A stretch of DNA of 62,426 bases. It comes from Bacteroidales bacterium (GTDB lineage: Bacteria > Bacteroidota > Bacteroidia > Bacteroidales > Paludibacteraceae). The notes under the pieces are model-generated. The model was not told the origin of the DNA, did no database searches, and saw only the letters and a program-made list of their open reading frames with translations. This document shows, one piece after another, positions 20,366 to 28,495 of the stretch (within the stretch, counting starts at the first letter, position 1; every line of letters begins with the position of its first letter). Location: assembly GCA_012837685.1 (NCBI GenBank), contig DUQS01000047.1, positions 1 through 62,426 on the forward strand, given 5' to 3'. The translations under genes and the position numbers were made by a program.

Positions 20366-21058
20366 ATGGAACACAATGAATTTCGCAAGTATGCTACTAA
20401 GCATTTGAATATGAATGGTTTGTCTTTGGACAACTACATGTCTCAAGTAAATATGCGTGGTGATGGTTATATTTCGCCTTCCATTTTGGAAGAACGCCAA
20501 TTGAATGTTACCCAAATGGATGTTTTTTCCCGTTTAATGATGGACCGTATTATCTTTTTGGGTTCGGAAATCAATGATTATGTGGCGAATGTCATACAAG
20601 CGCAATTGCTATTTTTGGATACCAGCGACCCCGGTAAAGATATTTCCATTTATCTGAACAGCCCCGGCGGGTCGGTTTATGCCGGACTTGGCATTTACGA
20701 CACTATGCAATACATTGGCAGTAAAGTAGGTACCATTTGTACAGGCATGGCAGCTTCGATGGCGGCTGTGCTGTTGGTAGCAGGTGCCAAAGGTCAACGT
20801 TCGGCACTGAAACATTCGCGTGTGATGATTCATCAACCTATGGGCGGTATGCAAGGACAGGCTTCGGATATGGAGATTACGGTGCGCGAAATACAAAAAT
20901 TGAAAAATGAACTTTATCAAATTATAGCCGACCACTCGGGAAATACATTTGAAAAAATAGCTGCCGATTCCGACCGCGATTATTGGATGACTTCAAAGGA
21001 AGCATTGGAATACGGTATGATTGACACGATATTAGTTCGTGAAAATAAGGAAAAATAA
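20366..21058 (+). CDS. clpP: ATP-dependent Clp protease proteolytic subunit
   Basis: ClpP is the serine peptidase barrel that degrades proteins fed by ClpX or ClpA. The 230-residue protein carries the catalytic Ser131 in GMAASMAAV, His156 in VMIHQPMGG and an Asp near residue 205 ([15 protein letters not shown]). The N-terminal extension of about 30 residues before the core ([16 protein letters not shown]) is typical of Bacteroidota ClpP. clpX follows after a single base, so the two are surely cotranscribed; sprA lies 31 bases upstream. Confidence 0.97.
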   Translation: MEHNEFRKYATKHLNMNGLSLDNYMSQVNMRGDGYISPSILEERQLNVTQMDVFSRLMMDRIIFLGSEINDYVANVIQAQLLFLDTSDPGKDISIYLNSPGGSVYAGLGIYDTMQYIGSKVGTICTGMAASMAAVLLVAGAKGQRSALKHSRVMIHQPMGGMQGQASDMEITVREIQKLKNELYQIIADHSGNTFEKIAADSDRDYWMTSKEALEYGMIDTILVRENKEK

Positions 21059-21059
21059 G

Positions 21060-22292
21060 ATGGCAAAAAAAGTTCATACAGAACAGAGTTGCAGTTTTTG
21101 TGGCAGAAAAGATTCCGAAGTACAGATGATGCTTACCGGAATAGACGGTTGCATTTGCGATAGTTGTGTAGAAATGGCCAACAATGTAATTCTTACGGAA
21201 TTGGCTAAAAAGAGCAAATTTAAAGTTGATGAAACTTCCATTCCTAAGCCAAAAGAGATAAAGGAGTTTTTAGACCAATATGTTATTGGGCAGGACGAAG
21301 CAAAGAAATATTTGTCGGTGGCGGTGTATAACCACTACAAACGTATTACCCAAAAAAAGACGGCTGAAAGCGTTGAGATTGAAAAATCGAACATTATTTT
21401 GGTAGGGCGCACGGGTACGGGAAAAACACTTTTGGCACGCTCTATTGCTAAAAAACTGAATGTACCGTTTACGATTGTCGATGCTACCGTTTTGACAGAA
21501 GCCGGATATGTGGGCGAGGATATCGAAAGCATTTTGACGCGTTTATTGCAAGTGGCTGACTATGATGTGAAAGCTGCCGAACGAGGCATTGTTTTTATTG
21601 ATGAAATTGACAAAATAGCGCGTAAGGGCGACAATCCCAGCATTACACGCGATGTGAGCGGCGAAGGTGTTCAACAAGGTTTGCTGAAATTGCTCGAAGG
21701 TTCTGTAGTGAACGTGCCGCCTCAAGGTGGTCGCAAGCATCCCGATCAAAAAATGATAGAGGTGAACACACAGAACATTTTGTTCATTTGTGGCGGCGCA
21801 TTCGATGAAATTGAGAAAAAAATTGCCCAACGGCTGAACACAAATGTGGTAGGTTTTGGTGTTACGCACGAAAGGAACAAGATTGACCGCGACAATATGT
21901 TGCAGTACATTGCGCCGCAAGATTTGAAAGCGTTTGGTTTAATTCCTGAAATTGTCGGACGTTTGCCCATTTTGACTTATCTCAATCCGCTGGATAGGGA
22001 GGCTTTAAGACGCATTCTTACGGAACCTAAAAACTCAATTTTGAAACAATATACTAAATTGTTCGAAATGGACGGTGTGGAATTGAATGTTACCGAAGAA
22101 GTTTTGGATTTTATTGTTGATAAAGCAATTGAATTTAAATTGGGAGCGCGTGGTTTAAGGTCTATTACAGAGACAATTATGATGGATGCGATGTTTGAAA
22201 TACCTTCTTCAAAAACGACACAACTGGAAATAACGCTGCCGTATGCGGAAGAAAAAATAAATAAATTTACATTACAGGCGCAAAATTTATAA
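21060..22292 (+). CDS. clpX: ATP-dependent Clp protease ATP-binding subunit ClpX
   Basis: This AAA+ unfoldase recognises tagged proteins and threads them into ClpP. The ATG at 21060 lies one base after the clpP stop and begins [17 protein letters not shown]. An N-terminal zinc-binding domain (CSFC and CDSC pairs) is followed by Walker [12 protein letters not shown], Walker [14 protein letters not shown], the [18 protein letters not shown] segment and sensor 2 (GARGLRSI). The 410-residue length is normal. In Walker A the first loop residue after Gly is Arg instead of the common Pro. Confidence 0.97.
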   Translation: MAKKVHTEQSCSFCGRKDSEVQMMLTGIDGCICDSCVEMANNVILTELAKKSKFKVDETSIPKPKEIKEFLDQYVIGQDEAKKYLSVAVYNHYKRITQKKTAESVEIEKSNIILVGRTGTGKTLLARSIAKKLNVPFTIVDATVLTEAGYVGEDIESILTRLLQVADYDVKAAERGIVFIDEIDKIARKGDNPSITRDVSGEGVQQGLLKLLEGSVVNVPPQGGRKHPDQKMIEVNTQNILFICGGAFDEIEKKIAQRLNTNVVGFGVTHERNKIDRDNMLQYIAPQDLKAFGLIPEIVGRLPILTYLNPLDREALRRILTEPKNSILKQYTKLFEMDGVELNVTEEVLDFIVDKAIEFKLGARGLRSITETIMMDAMFEIPSSKTTQLEITLPYAEEKINKFTLQAQNL

Positions 22293-22311
22293 ATTGTACC
22301 GAAATTTGTTT

Positions 22312-22319
22312 TAACTTTG
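22312..22319 (+). promoter_or_regulatory. -7 promoter element ahead of the 171-residue lipoprotein gene
   Basis: TAACTTTG matches the Bacteroidota -7 box, but no TTTG lies at the right distance upstream, so the promoter is only partly supported. It would leave a leader of about 110 bases before the ATG at 22434. Confidence 0.45.
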
Positions 22320-22433
22320 TAAATAAATAAGTAAAAAAACTATATTTTAAAAAATGGAGACCAGAAACCATTACTAAAAACGGGGCATAATCCGAAAAGC
22401 CTTACGAGTAGGAAATTTTAAAAAAATAAAAAT

Positions 22434-22949
22434 ATGAAAAAATTAAGTTCTATTATGGCTGTAATAGCCACAGCAATTATGTTAAGTAGTTGTGCTTTTA
22501 CTCGCGTTGGAGACTTAACTATGATGTCTTCTAGAAATTTTGACAGCAAATCAAACTACAAGTTAATACAAAAATATGTAGTTGGTTCTGCTAAATCAAA
22601 TCGTGGCGATGCTTTGCAATCTGCCATTAACGATGCTGTTAAAAAAATACCTGATGGAGAATTTTTAAAGAATGTTCGTGTTTATGTAAAAAACAATGGT
22701 AAAGAAATTAGAGTAGAAGGTGATGTTTGGGGAACTCCTTCATTTGAAAGAAAACTCACCAAATATGTGGATGAAAATACTGAATTCGGGTTTGGAGATA
22801 AAGTAGTCTTTAAACAGAAAAACGGGAAAATAATAGAAGCAACAATAATCGGACTCAATCAAAACACAGCTATTATTGAATATAAAGGTGCTTTTGGAAA
22901 ATACATTAAAAAAGAACTTGAATATAATAGTTTGGTTAAAGTTCAATAA
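22434..22949 (+). CDS. Uncharacterised lipoprotein
   Basis: This 171-residue protein has a lipoprotein signal (MKKLSSIMAVIATAIMLSSC, acylated Cys20), so it is probably attached to the inner or outer membrane. The segment VGDLTMMSSRNFD just after the lipid anchor resembles a motif seen in many small Bacteroidota lipoproteins of unknown role. The middle (DALQSAINDAVKKIPDGEFLKNVRV) looks like a compact alpha/beta domain, and the end (GDKVVFKQKNGKIIEATIIGLNQNTAIIEYKG) resembles a small SH3-like barrel. It has its own leader and no functional partner nearby. No function is assigned. Confidence 0.8.
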   Translation: MKKLSSIMAVIATAIMLSSCAFTRVGDLTMMSSRNFDSKSNYKLIQKYVVGSAKSNRGDALQSAINDAVKKIPDGEFLKNVRVYVKNNGKEIRVEGDVWGTPSFERKLTKYVDENTEFGFGDKVVFKQKNGKIIEATIIGLNQNTAIIEYKGAFGKYIKKELEYNSLVKVQ

Positions 22950-22989
22950 AACTTATTCGTACATAGCAAGTTAACATCTAATTCATTTT

Positions 22990-23952
22990 ATGTGGCTTAA
23001 CATTGCACTTCTTATTGTAGGCTTTTGTGCCTTAATTTACGGTGCTAACATTTTGGTGGACGGTGCTTCGTCCATCGCTAAACGTTTGCGCGTTTCTGAT
23101 ATGATGATTGGATTGACCGTTGTGGCTTTTGGAACTTCTGCTCCGGAGTTGGTTGTCAATGTGTTTTCGTCCATCAAAGGCAGTTCGGATATTGCGCTGG
23201 GAAATATTGTAGGAAGTAACATTTTCAACATTCTGGGCATTTTGGGTCTTTCTGCGCTTATCGTACCGTTGTCTGTAGATAAGGCTACCACATGGATACA
23301 AATTCCGCTGACGGTATTGTCGGCATTGGCTCTTTTCCTTATGGCTTCCGACCATTTAATCGATGGTCCTATGGAAGATGCCGTTATCTCGCGTTCCGAG
23401 GGTCTTGTTTTATTGCTGTTTTTTGCCATTTTTATGGGTTATGTTGTGCAAACTTCATTGAGCAACCGCACATCTGATGAGGAAGATAGCTATAAAAAGA
23501 TGTCTTTGGGGAAATCGCTTATGTTTGTAGTGGGCGGCTTGGGATTGTTAGTGGTAGGTGCAAAGGTAATTGTCGATTCGGCAGTCGATTTGGCTAAAAT
23601 GTGGGGCATGTCCGAAAGGGTTATCGGTTTAACTATTATTGCTATCGGAACATCGTTGCCTGAGTTGGCGACATCGGTAGTTGCAGCCATGAAAAAGAAA
23701 GTGGATATTGCTATCGCTAATATTGTCGGTTCAAATATTTTTAACGCTTTCTTTATTCTTGGCATATCGGCAGTTATCCGTCCGATACACGCAGCTGCCT
23801 CTTCGGTAGTCGATTTGATGTTTAATATTTTTGTCAGTTTGCTGCTGTTCGTTTGTCTTTTTACAGGTAAAGGTCGCCGTTTGGATAGATGGGAAGGCGC
23901 ATTGTTTCTAATCCTTTATGTAATCTATACTGCATGGTTGATAATTGCTTAA
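22990..23952 (+). CDS. Calcium/sodium antiporter, YrbG family
   Basis: This inner membrane cation exchanger has the duplicated CaCA layout: about ten membrane segments in two homologous halves. The two alpha-repeat signatures are clear, GTSAPELVVNVFSS in the first half with GNIVGSNIFNILG, and GTSLPELATSVVAAM in the second with ANIVGSNIFNAFF. It probably swaps Na+ or H+ against Ca2+. The 320-residue length fits YrbG. A 48-residue reading frame follows after 9 bases, perhaps cotranscribed. The ion specificity is inferred from the family only. Confidence 0.93.
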   Translation: MWLNIALLIVGFCALIYGANILVDGASSIAKRLRVSDMMIGLTVVAFGTSAPELVVNVFSSIKGSSDIALGNIVGSNIFNILGILGLSALIVPLSVDKATTWIQIPLTVLSALALFLMASDHLIDGPMEDAVISRSEGLVLLLFFAIFMGYVVQTSLSNRTSDEEDSYKKMSLGKSLMFVVGGLGLLVVGAKVIVDSAVDLAKMWGMSERVIGLTIIAIGTSLPELATSVVAAMKKKVDIAIANIVGSNIFNAFFILGISAVIRPIHAAASSVVDLMFNIFVSLLLFVCLFTGKGRRLDRWEGALFLILYVIYTAWLIIA

Positions 23953-23961
23953 ATAATTTTT

Positions 23962-24108
23962 ATGAAAGAACAGAAAAAAACATGCAAAATTACATCACAA
24001 CCGAAAGCAAATAAATTTAAAGGTGTGGAAGTGCCGGATTTGAGCAATTACAATTTTCCGGACGACTATGCTGCTTTTGAAGATGAAAATTTGGATATGT
24101 TGCCGTGA
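23962..24108 (+). CDS. Small acidic-tailed protein, 48 residues, unknown function
   Basis: A short frame starts with ATG at 23962, 9 bases after the antiporter stop, and ends TGA at 24106-24108, directly ahead of a strong terminator. The product has a basic first half (MKEQKKTCKITSQPKANKFK) and an acidic, aromatic second half (VPDLSNYNFPDDYAAFEDEN), with no membrane segment. Its position between an antiporter and a terminator makes it likely to be transcribed, and its residue composition looks coding. I do not recognise it. It could be a small regulator of the antiporter or simply a passenger gene. Confidence 0.55.
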   Translation: MKEQKKTCKITSQPKANKFKGVEVPDLSNYNFPDDYAAFEDENLDMLP

Positions 24109-24120
24109 AATACAGTTAAA

Positions 24121-24156
24121 AAATAGCGTCTGAATTATTCAGACGCTATTTTTTTG
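24121..24156. terminator. Bidirectional terminator between converging genes
   Basis: A near-perfect palindrome AAATAGCGTCTGAAT / ATTCAGACGCTATTT at 24121-24151 is followed by TTTTT on the plus strand and flanked by A residues on the other side. It can stop the antiporter transcript and the convergent nucleoside phosphorylase transcript. Confidence 0.88.
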
Positions 24157-24172
24157 TGGTTGTATATGGTAA

Positions 24173-25039
24173 TTATATGCGTTCCAATACTTTTTCTATC
24201 AAGCCTTCAATAGAACCTTTGTAGTTGGTGTTCATGTTTTTCGATACGCGACCGGCAATAATGGCGCATACTGTCAAAGCTTTGTGTCCCAGTAATTTAC
24301 CAAGTCCTGCAACCATTGAACTTTCCATTTCAAAATTGGTAATCATTTCGCCATTGTGTCTAAAAGATATTACCTTAGAGTTCAGGTCGGGGAAAGCTAA
24401 TTTTGCACGGATATAGCGACCTTGCGGTCCGTAAAATCCAGGAGCAGCGATTGTAATACCTTTTACCATATCAAAACCGATGCGTTCAACCAATTCTTCG
24501 TCAGCTTTTACGCAGTAAGGTGCCGTAAGGCGTGGCGACCAATTGGCGTGTTTTTTGAACGCTTCTTCCATGTCCATTTCAAGGAAATTTTCGGGCACTT
24601 CGTAAAAATTCAGTACGCCGTCGAAGCCCATCGAATATTTTGAAACAACGTAAGTTCCGACAGGACAAATATCTTGAAGTCCGCCCGATGTGCCGATGCG
24701 GATAAGGGTAAGTGTCGTATGTTCCGGCTTTTCGGTGCGTGTGGCAAAATCGACATTTACCAATGCGTCCAATTCGTTCACTACAATATCAATATTGTCA
24801 GGTCCTATGCCGTGCGAAACACACGACAAACGTTTTCCTTTGTACATACCTGTTATGGTGTGAAATTCGCGGCTCGATATTTCACATTCGATGCTGTCGA
24901 AGTAGCTTGCAATCAAGGTTACTCGTGCAGGGTCGCCGCACAAAATGATAGTTGTGGCAATTTGTTCCGGTTTTACGTGAAGATGGAAAATACTGCCATC
25001 GCTGTTAATAATCAATTCTGATGCTGGAATAATTCTCAT
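24173..25039 (-). CDS. Nucleoside phosphorylase (uridine phosphorylase family)
   Basis: This cytosolic enzyme splits a nucleoside with phosphate into base and ribose 1-phosphate. The 288-residue protein has the family phosphate-binding segment ILCGDPARV, the central RIGTSGGL motif and the base-binding region NFEMESSMVAGLGKLLGH, in which the Glu-Met-Glu triad contacts ribose. This pattern is typical of the PNP/UDP family 1, and the closest habit is uridine phosphorylase. Purine nucleosides remain possible. It has its own promoter and converges on the antiporter operon at a shared terminator. Confidence 0.9.
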   Translation of the reverse strand: MRIIPASELIINSDGSIFHLHVKPEQIATTIILCGDPARVTLIASYFDSIECEISSREFHTITGMYKGKRLSCVSHGIGPDNIDIVVNELDALVNVDFATRTEKPEHTTLTLIRIGTSGGLQDICPVGTYVVSKYSMGFDGVLNFYEVPENFLEMDMEEAFKKHANWSPRLTAPYCVKADEELVERIGFDMVKGITIAAPGFYGPQGRYIRAKLAFPDLNSKVISFRHNGEMITNFEMESSMVAGLGKLLGHKALTVCAIIAGRVSKNMNTNYKGSIEGLIEKVLERI

Positions 25040-25063
25040 GGTATTTAATTTTTATAACAACTT

Positions 25064-25095
25064 CAAAGATAATTTATTTTTGCTAATAAAACAAA
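25064..25095 (-). promoter_or_regulatory. Bacteroidota-type promoter for the nucleoside phosphorylase gene
   Basis: On the minus strand TTTG (25095-25092), a 20-base gap and TATCTTTG (25071-25064) match the consensus exactly. The ATG is 24 bases downstream. Confidence 0.78.
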
Positions 25096-25115
25096 TTCTA
25101 TAGATAAAAAGCAAA

Positions 25116-25823
25116 TTAAAAATTCAGATAAAAATCTTTAGTCAGTAGGCGATAAGCTTCCGTATAGTTGTGGCGTGAAGTTTCTATGGTAAGGTGTTCT
25201 GTTGTTGTTTCGCTGAAAGTACGCGACAATAGCATAATTCGTCGTTTGGCATCCATTTCCGGCGTAGGGTGGATGAACAGTTGGCGGTTACAAAATAAAC
25301 GGTAAGTTTCGGCAACGGGCAAAAATAGTTCACTTTCGCGAACGGGTAGAATAAGTGCAAAAATTCCTTCTTCCGATAATAGTTTGTCAACACAATTAGC
25401 TAATTCGTTGTGTGTCAGTGTGTGGCAATGTCGCGCCAGCGAACGCGTTTTATTGGGCGGTGTAAGCGAATTAATGAAGTAGGGTGGGTTACAGACGATA
25501 AGGTCGTAATCACCTTTGTTTTCGTTGGCAAATTGCTGTATGGATGCATGAATGATGCGCAGGCGTGATGCCCATGGCGAAGCTGTGGCGTTTTCTTGCG
25601 CTTGTTGTGCCGATGCACGGTCTATTTCCACAGCATCAATGGCGGCTTGTGGCTGCCTTTGGGCAATCATCAAAGCCAAAAGTCCTGTTCCCGTACCGAT
25701 GTCAAGAACTTTCCGTGCTTCCTTCACAGGACACCAACTGCCCAAAATAACGCCGTCAGTTCCGACTTTCATCGCACATTGGTCTTGTTCTATGGTAAAT
25801 TGTTTGAATTGGAAGTTACTCAT
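25116..25823 (-). CDS. trmN6: tRNA1(Val) adenine-37 N6-methyltransferase (TrmN6/YfiC family)
   Basis: This S-adenosylmethionine-dependent enzyme methylates the N6 of adenine 37 in a tRNA, valine tRNA in E. coli. The start at 25823 (MSNFQFKQFTIEQDQCAMK) overlaps the tadA stop in an ATGA arrangement, so translation is probably coupled; an earlier in-frame start at 25862 lies inside tadA and is less likely. The cofactor-binding motif DIGTGTGLLALMIAQR and the catalytic NPPY (VCNPPYF) are present. The protein has 235 residues, normal for the family. Pairing with the other tRNA-modification gene tadA is sensible. Confidence 0.9.
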   Translation of the reverse strand: MSNFQFKQFTIEQDQCAMKVGTDGVILGSWCPVKEARKVLDIGTGTGLLALMIAQRQPQAAIDAVEIDRASAQQAQENATASPWASRLRIIHASIQQFANENKGDYDLIVCNPPYFINSLTPPNKTRSLARHCHTLTHNELANCVDKLLSEEGIFALILPVRESELFLPVAETYRLFCNRQLFIHPTPEMDAKRRIMLLSRTFSETTTEHLTIETSRHNYTEAYRLLTKDFYLNF

Positions 25824-26254
25824 CGGCGTTTTGCAAAAAATTGTTGCAGTAGTTGCATACATTCTGTTTCCATTAAGCCTTTTTCTACTTTTGTTTTGGG
25901 GTGGAGAGAGTTGGGGGCAAAATGGGTAAAACCGCGTTTAGAGTCCGATGCGCCGTAAACAAGACGGTCTATTTGCGACCAACCGATGGCTCCGGCGCAC
26001 ATGGTGCAAGGTTCTAACGTAACATATAAAGTGCAGTTTTTCAGATATTTGCCTCCTAAAGCATTAGCGGCGGCAGTTATAGCTTGCATTTCGGCATGTG
26101 CAGTAACGTCGGTGAGGTGTTCCGTGAGGTTGTGCGCCCGTGCGATAATGCGGTTTTGTGCCACTATTACCGCTCCGATAGGCACTTCGTCTATTTGAAA
26201 AGCTTTTTCGGCTTCAGCTAATGCTTGACGCATAAAATAGTTGTCGTCGTACAT
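25820..26254 (-). CDS. tadA: tRNA-specific adenosine deaminase / nucleoside deaminase
   Basis: This zinc enzyme deaminates adenosine 34 to inosine in tRNA-Arg(ACG), essential for wobble reading. The 144-residue protein has the zinc and catalytic motifs HAEMQAI (His53, Glu55) and PCTMCAGAI (Cys83, Cys86), and the TadA-type stretch WSQIDRLVYGASDSKRGF. A guanine deaminase of the same fold is a less likely alternative. A -7 element (TATATTTG, minus strand, 26301-26308) lies upstream. The stop codon overlaps the trmN6 start. Confidence 0.93.
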   Translation of the reverse strand: MYDDNYFMRQALAEAEKAFQIDEVPIGAVIVAQNRIIARAHNLTEHLTDVTAHAEMQAITAAANALGGKYLKNCTLYVTLEPCTMCAGAIGWSQIDRLVYGASDSKRGFTHFAPNSLHPKTKVEKGLMETECMQLLQQFFAKRR

Positions 26255-26349
26255 ATATTATTTGTTTTATTTGTTACGCACAATATGCCTTTATAACTTA
26301 CAAATATAATTCTTTTTTTCTAAAACACTATAAAGACGAGAAAGACAAT

Positions 26350-26382
26350 AAAAAAACCTTCCTGAAAATGGAAGGTTTTTGT
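26350..26382 (-). terminator. Intrinsic terminator of the yceD-rpmF operon
   Basis: The stem AAAAACCTTCC / GGAAGGTTTTT with a seven-base loop is followed, on the minus strand, by further T residues. It lies about 25 bases past the rpmF stop. Confidence 0.88.
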
Positions 26383-26405
26383 TGCTTTTTCAATTCAAAA
26401 CCGAA

Positions 26406-26591
26406 TTAAACGTTCACTACTTTTTCAATTGCCAATTTTCCGCGGTAATAGCCGCATTCGGGGCAAACTGTGTGATAAACATGCAATGCACTACAATTCG
26501 AGCAAACGGCAAGTGTAGGAGCTACAGCTTTGTCGTGTGTCCTACGTTTGGCTGTTCTCTGTTTTGATTGTTTTCGTTTAGGATGTGCCAT
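26406..26591 (-). CDS. rpmF: 50S ribosomal protein L32
   Basis: This small ribosomal protein of the large subunit has 61 residues and starts MAHPKRKQSKQRTAKRRTH, the standard L32 opening. It is the zinc-ribbon version, with CSNC and CPEC pairs that bind a structural zinc. It lies 11 bases downstream of the DUF177 (YceD) gene, the usual bacterial order, and ends at a strong terminator. Zinc-free paralogues exist in other bacteria; none is seen here. Confidence 0.97.
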   Translation of the reverse strand: MAHPKRKQSKQRTAKRRTHDKAVAPTLAVCSNCSALHVYHTVCPECGYYRGKLAIEKVVNV

Positions 26592-26602
26592 TTGTAAAAA
26601 CT

Positions 26603-27160
26603 TTAATTGTTATCATTTATATTTCTTAGAGCGTCCCAACGGGGATCGTTCTCTGTTTCTTCATTGTCATCAATCAGTTCGTCTTCGTCCATCAGTTCTT
26701 CGTCTGACACGATTTCGTACTGCTTGAGCTTTTTCGTCATTGTTTCGTTACACTCTCCGGCAGCGTGCACGTGTTTGATAGGAATTGCTAAAGCGATGGT
26801 TTCGTAGAGAAACCAAGCTACATTTAAAATTCCGCTATCTTCGGGCACTATCAAAATGTCGTCGCCTTCTTCCGAAAATTGTTTACCGAATTTTACAAAC
26901 AATTTTTCTTTCACATCTATTGCTTGCGTCATATCGTCCAAGCAGCGTGTGCAGGGAATTTGAATTGTGCCTTTTACCATAAAATCGATTTCTATCTTTT
27001 CCTTGTTTCTGGAAACGACAATTTTCGCATTTACGGTGCCTTTACGCACTTCGGGGCTATCAATTTTTTCAAAGAAATCGTCTTCTAAAAGATAGTTGAA
27101 CGTATGTTTGCCATCCGCTAACGATTTGAGAGAAATGTCGTAAGAGCTAAATTTACCCAC
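26603..27160 (-). CDS. yceD: YceD / DUF177 family protein
   Basis: DUF177 proteins are encoded just before rpmF in most bacteria and are linked to 23S rRNA maturation; that role is known from plants and E. coli, not from this sequence. The 185-residue protein shows the family pattern with CTRCLDDM and an acidic C-terminus (DEELMDEDELIDDNEETEND) ending in the characteristic DPRWDALRNI. A GTG start at 27160 is used because no in-frame ATG precedes the conserved N-terminus. A -7 element (TAACTTTG, minus strand, 27186-27193) lies 26 bases upstream. Confidence 0.88.
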   Translation of the reverse strand: MGKFSSYDISLKSLADGKHTFNYLLEDDFFEKIDSPEVRKGTVNAKIVVSRNKEKIEIDFMVKGTIQIPCTRCLDDMTQAIDVKEKLFVKFGKQFSEEGDDILIVPEDSGILNVAWFLYETIALAIPIKHVHAAGECNETMTKKLKQYEIVSDEELMDEDELIDDNEETENDPRWDALRNINDNN

Positions 27161-27286
27161 GGCGTACGAGTTTCTAAAAATCGTGCAAAGTTACATAAAA
27201 AAACGCTATTAATGAAATTTATTTTCTCTTTTATTTGCGATTACTGCTAAAATATCCGTAAATGGCGTTTTTTGTCTGTTTTTCAT

Positions 27287-28435
27287 CTATTTTTGTTTGG
27301 GTAAAATCAGCCTAAATGTTGTTCCGACATTCTTTTCAGAGGTTTTTATAAAGATTTTTCCGTGGTGATATTCGTGTATAATGCGTTTTACGAGTGACAA
27401 TCCCAATCCCCAGCCGCGTTCTTTCGTAGTAAATCCGGGTTTGAAAATATTTTTGTAGTTTGTTTTATCGATACCTTTACCTGTGTCAGTAAAGTCCATG
27501 ACAATGTTGCGGTTGTCATCTGAAAGTTTTACAAAAATATTTCCAACGCCGTCCATAGCATCAATAGCGTTTTTACAAAGATTTTCTACTACCCATTCCA
27601 TCAGCGGCACGTTAATGTTGGCAACGAGGGGTGTTTCTGGTTTTTCTATTTCGAATGTTACTTTTTTGGAAGAGCGATTTTTCATGTAGGCAATGGAATT
27701 TTCCACTACTTCGCCAAAATCAACAGCGACATATTCCGGTTTTGAACCGATTTTAGAAAACCGTTCGGCTATGGTATGAAGGCGGTCTACGTCTTTTCCC
27801 ATTTCGCTTATCACACTATCGTCTTCATGTTTCGCCTTCAGTAGTTCTACCCATGCCAACAGCGATGATATAGGCGTGCCGAGTTGGTGAGCCGTCTCTT
27901 TCGATAGCCCAACCCACACTTTGTTCTGTTCGGATTTTTTGCTGCCGGCAAATGCCAAAAAGACAACAATAAGGAATATGGTGATAATGACAAGTTGGAT
28001 GTACGGATAGTAGGCTAACTGCTTGAGTACTATAGAGTCGTCGTAATAAATATATTGGTGTTCGTTGTCGCGTATGGCAATTTCAATCGGGTCGTTTTTG
28101 TACTTCAATTCTTTTATTTTCTTTGTGTAAAAAGCTGCTGTGTCTGTTGGAATGTTCGTAAAATTGCGGGCGGAAAGAAAATTGTCTTCGTCATCGACTA
28201 TGATAACCGGAATATTTTCGTTTTGTTCGATAATTTGCCATAAAAAATCAAAATATTCTGAATTGCTGTTATCTGATACAAACAGACGGGTGGCTTCCGC
28301 CCAAACTTCCATTTTCTGACGTTCTTCTTTCGCCAATTTTCCTACCAATCGGTTAGAAAAGAAAAGAGATGCGCTGACAATGCCAATAGCGATGATGCCG
28401 AAAATAAGTTTTAAGTAGTATGCCTGTTTGGTCAT
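27287..28435 (-). CDS. Membrane-bound sensor histidine kinase without a partner regulator nearby
   Basis: The start at 28435 (MTKQAYYLKLIFGIIAIGI) is favoured because the first membrane segment follows at once; an in-frame ATG at 28489 would add 18 residues. Two membrane helices (about 10-27 and 147-163) flank an extracytoplasmic sensor domain of roughly 120 residues. The cytoplasmic part has an H-box SKETAHQLGTPISSL with His183, an N-box NLCKNAIDAM, a G1 box DTGKGI and a G2 box GWGLGLSLV, so it looks catalytically complete. No HAMP domain or response regulator is visible. It lies 6 bases after an outer membrane protein gene and is probably the last gene of the frr-rsgA operon. Confidence 0.88.
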   Translation of the reverse strand: MTKQAYYLKLIFGIIAIGIVSASLFFSNRLVGKLAKEERQKMEVWAEATRLFVSDNSNSEYFDFLWQIIEQNENIPVIIVDDEDNFLSARNFTNIPTDTAAFYTKKIKELKYKNDPIEIAIRDNEHQYIYYDDSIVLKQLAYYPYIQLVIITIFLIVVFLAFAGSKKSEQNKVWVGLSKETAHQLGTPISSLLAWVELLKAKHEDDSVISEMGKDVDRLHTIAERFSKIGSKPEYVAVDFGEVVENSIAYMKNRSSKKVTFEIEKPETPLVANINVPLMEWVVENLCKNAIDAMDGVGNIFVKLSDDNRNIVMDFTDTGKGIDKTNYKNIFKPGFTTKERGWGLGLSLVKRIIHEYHHGKIFIKTSEKNVGTTFRLILPKQK

Positions 28436-28495
28436 GATGATAAAAGCTAAAAAAAACTCTTGTAATAGGTTTATATTATTGATTTTCAATGTGTT

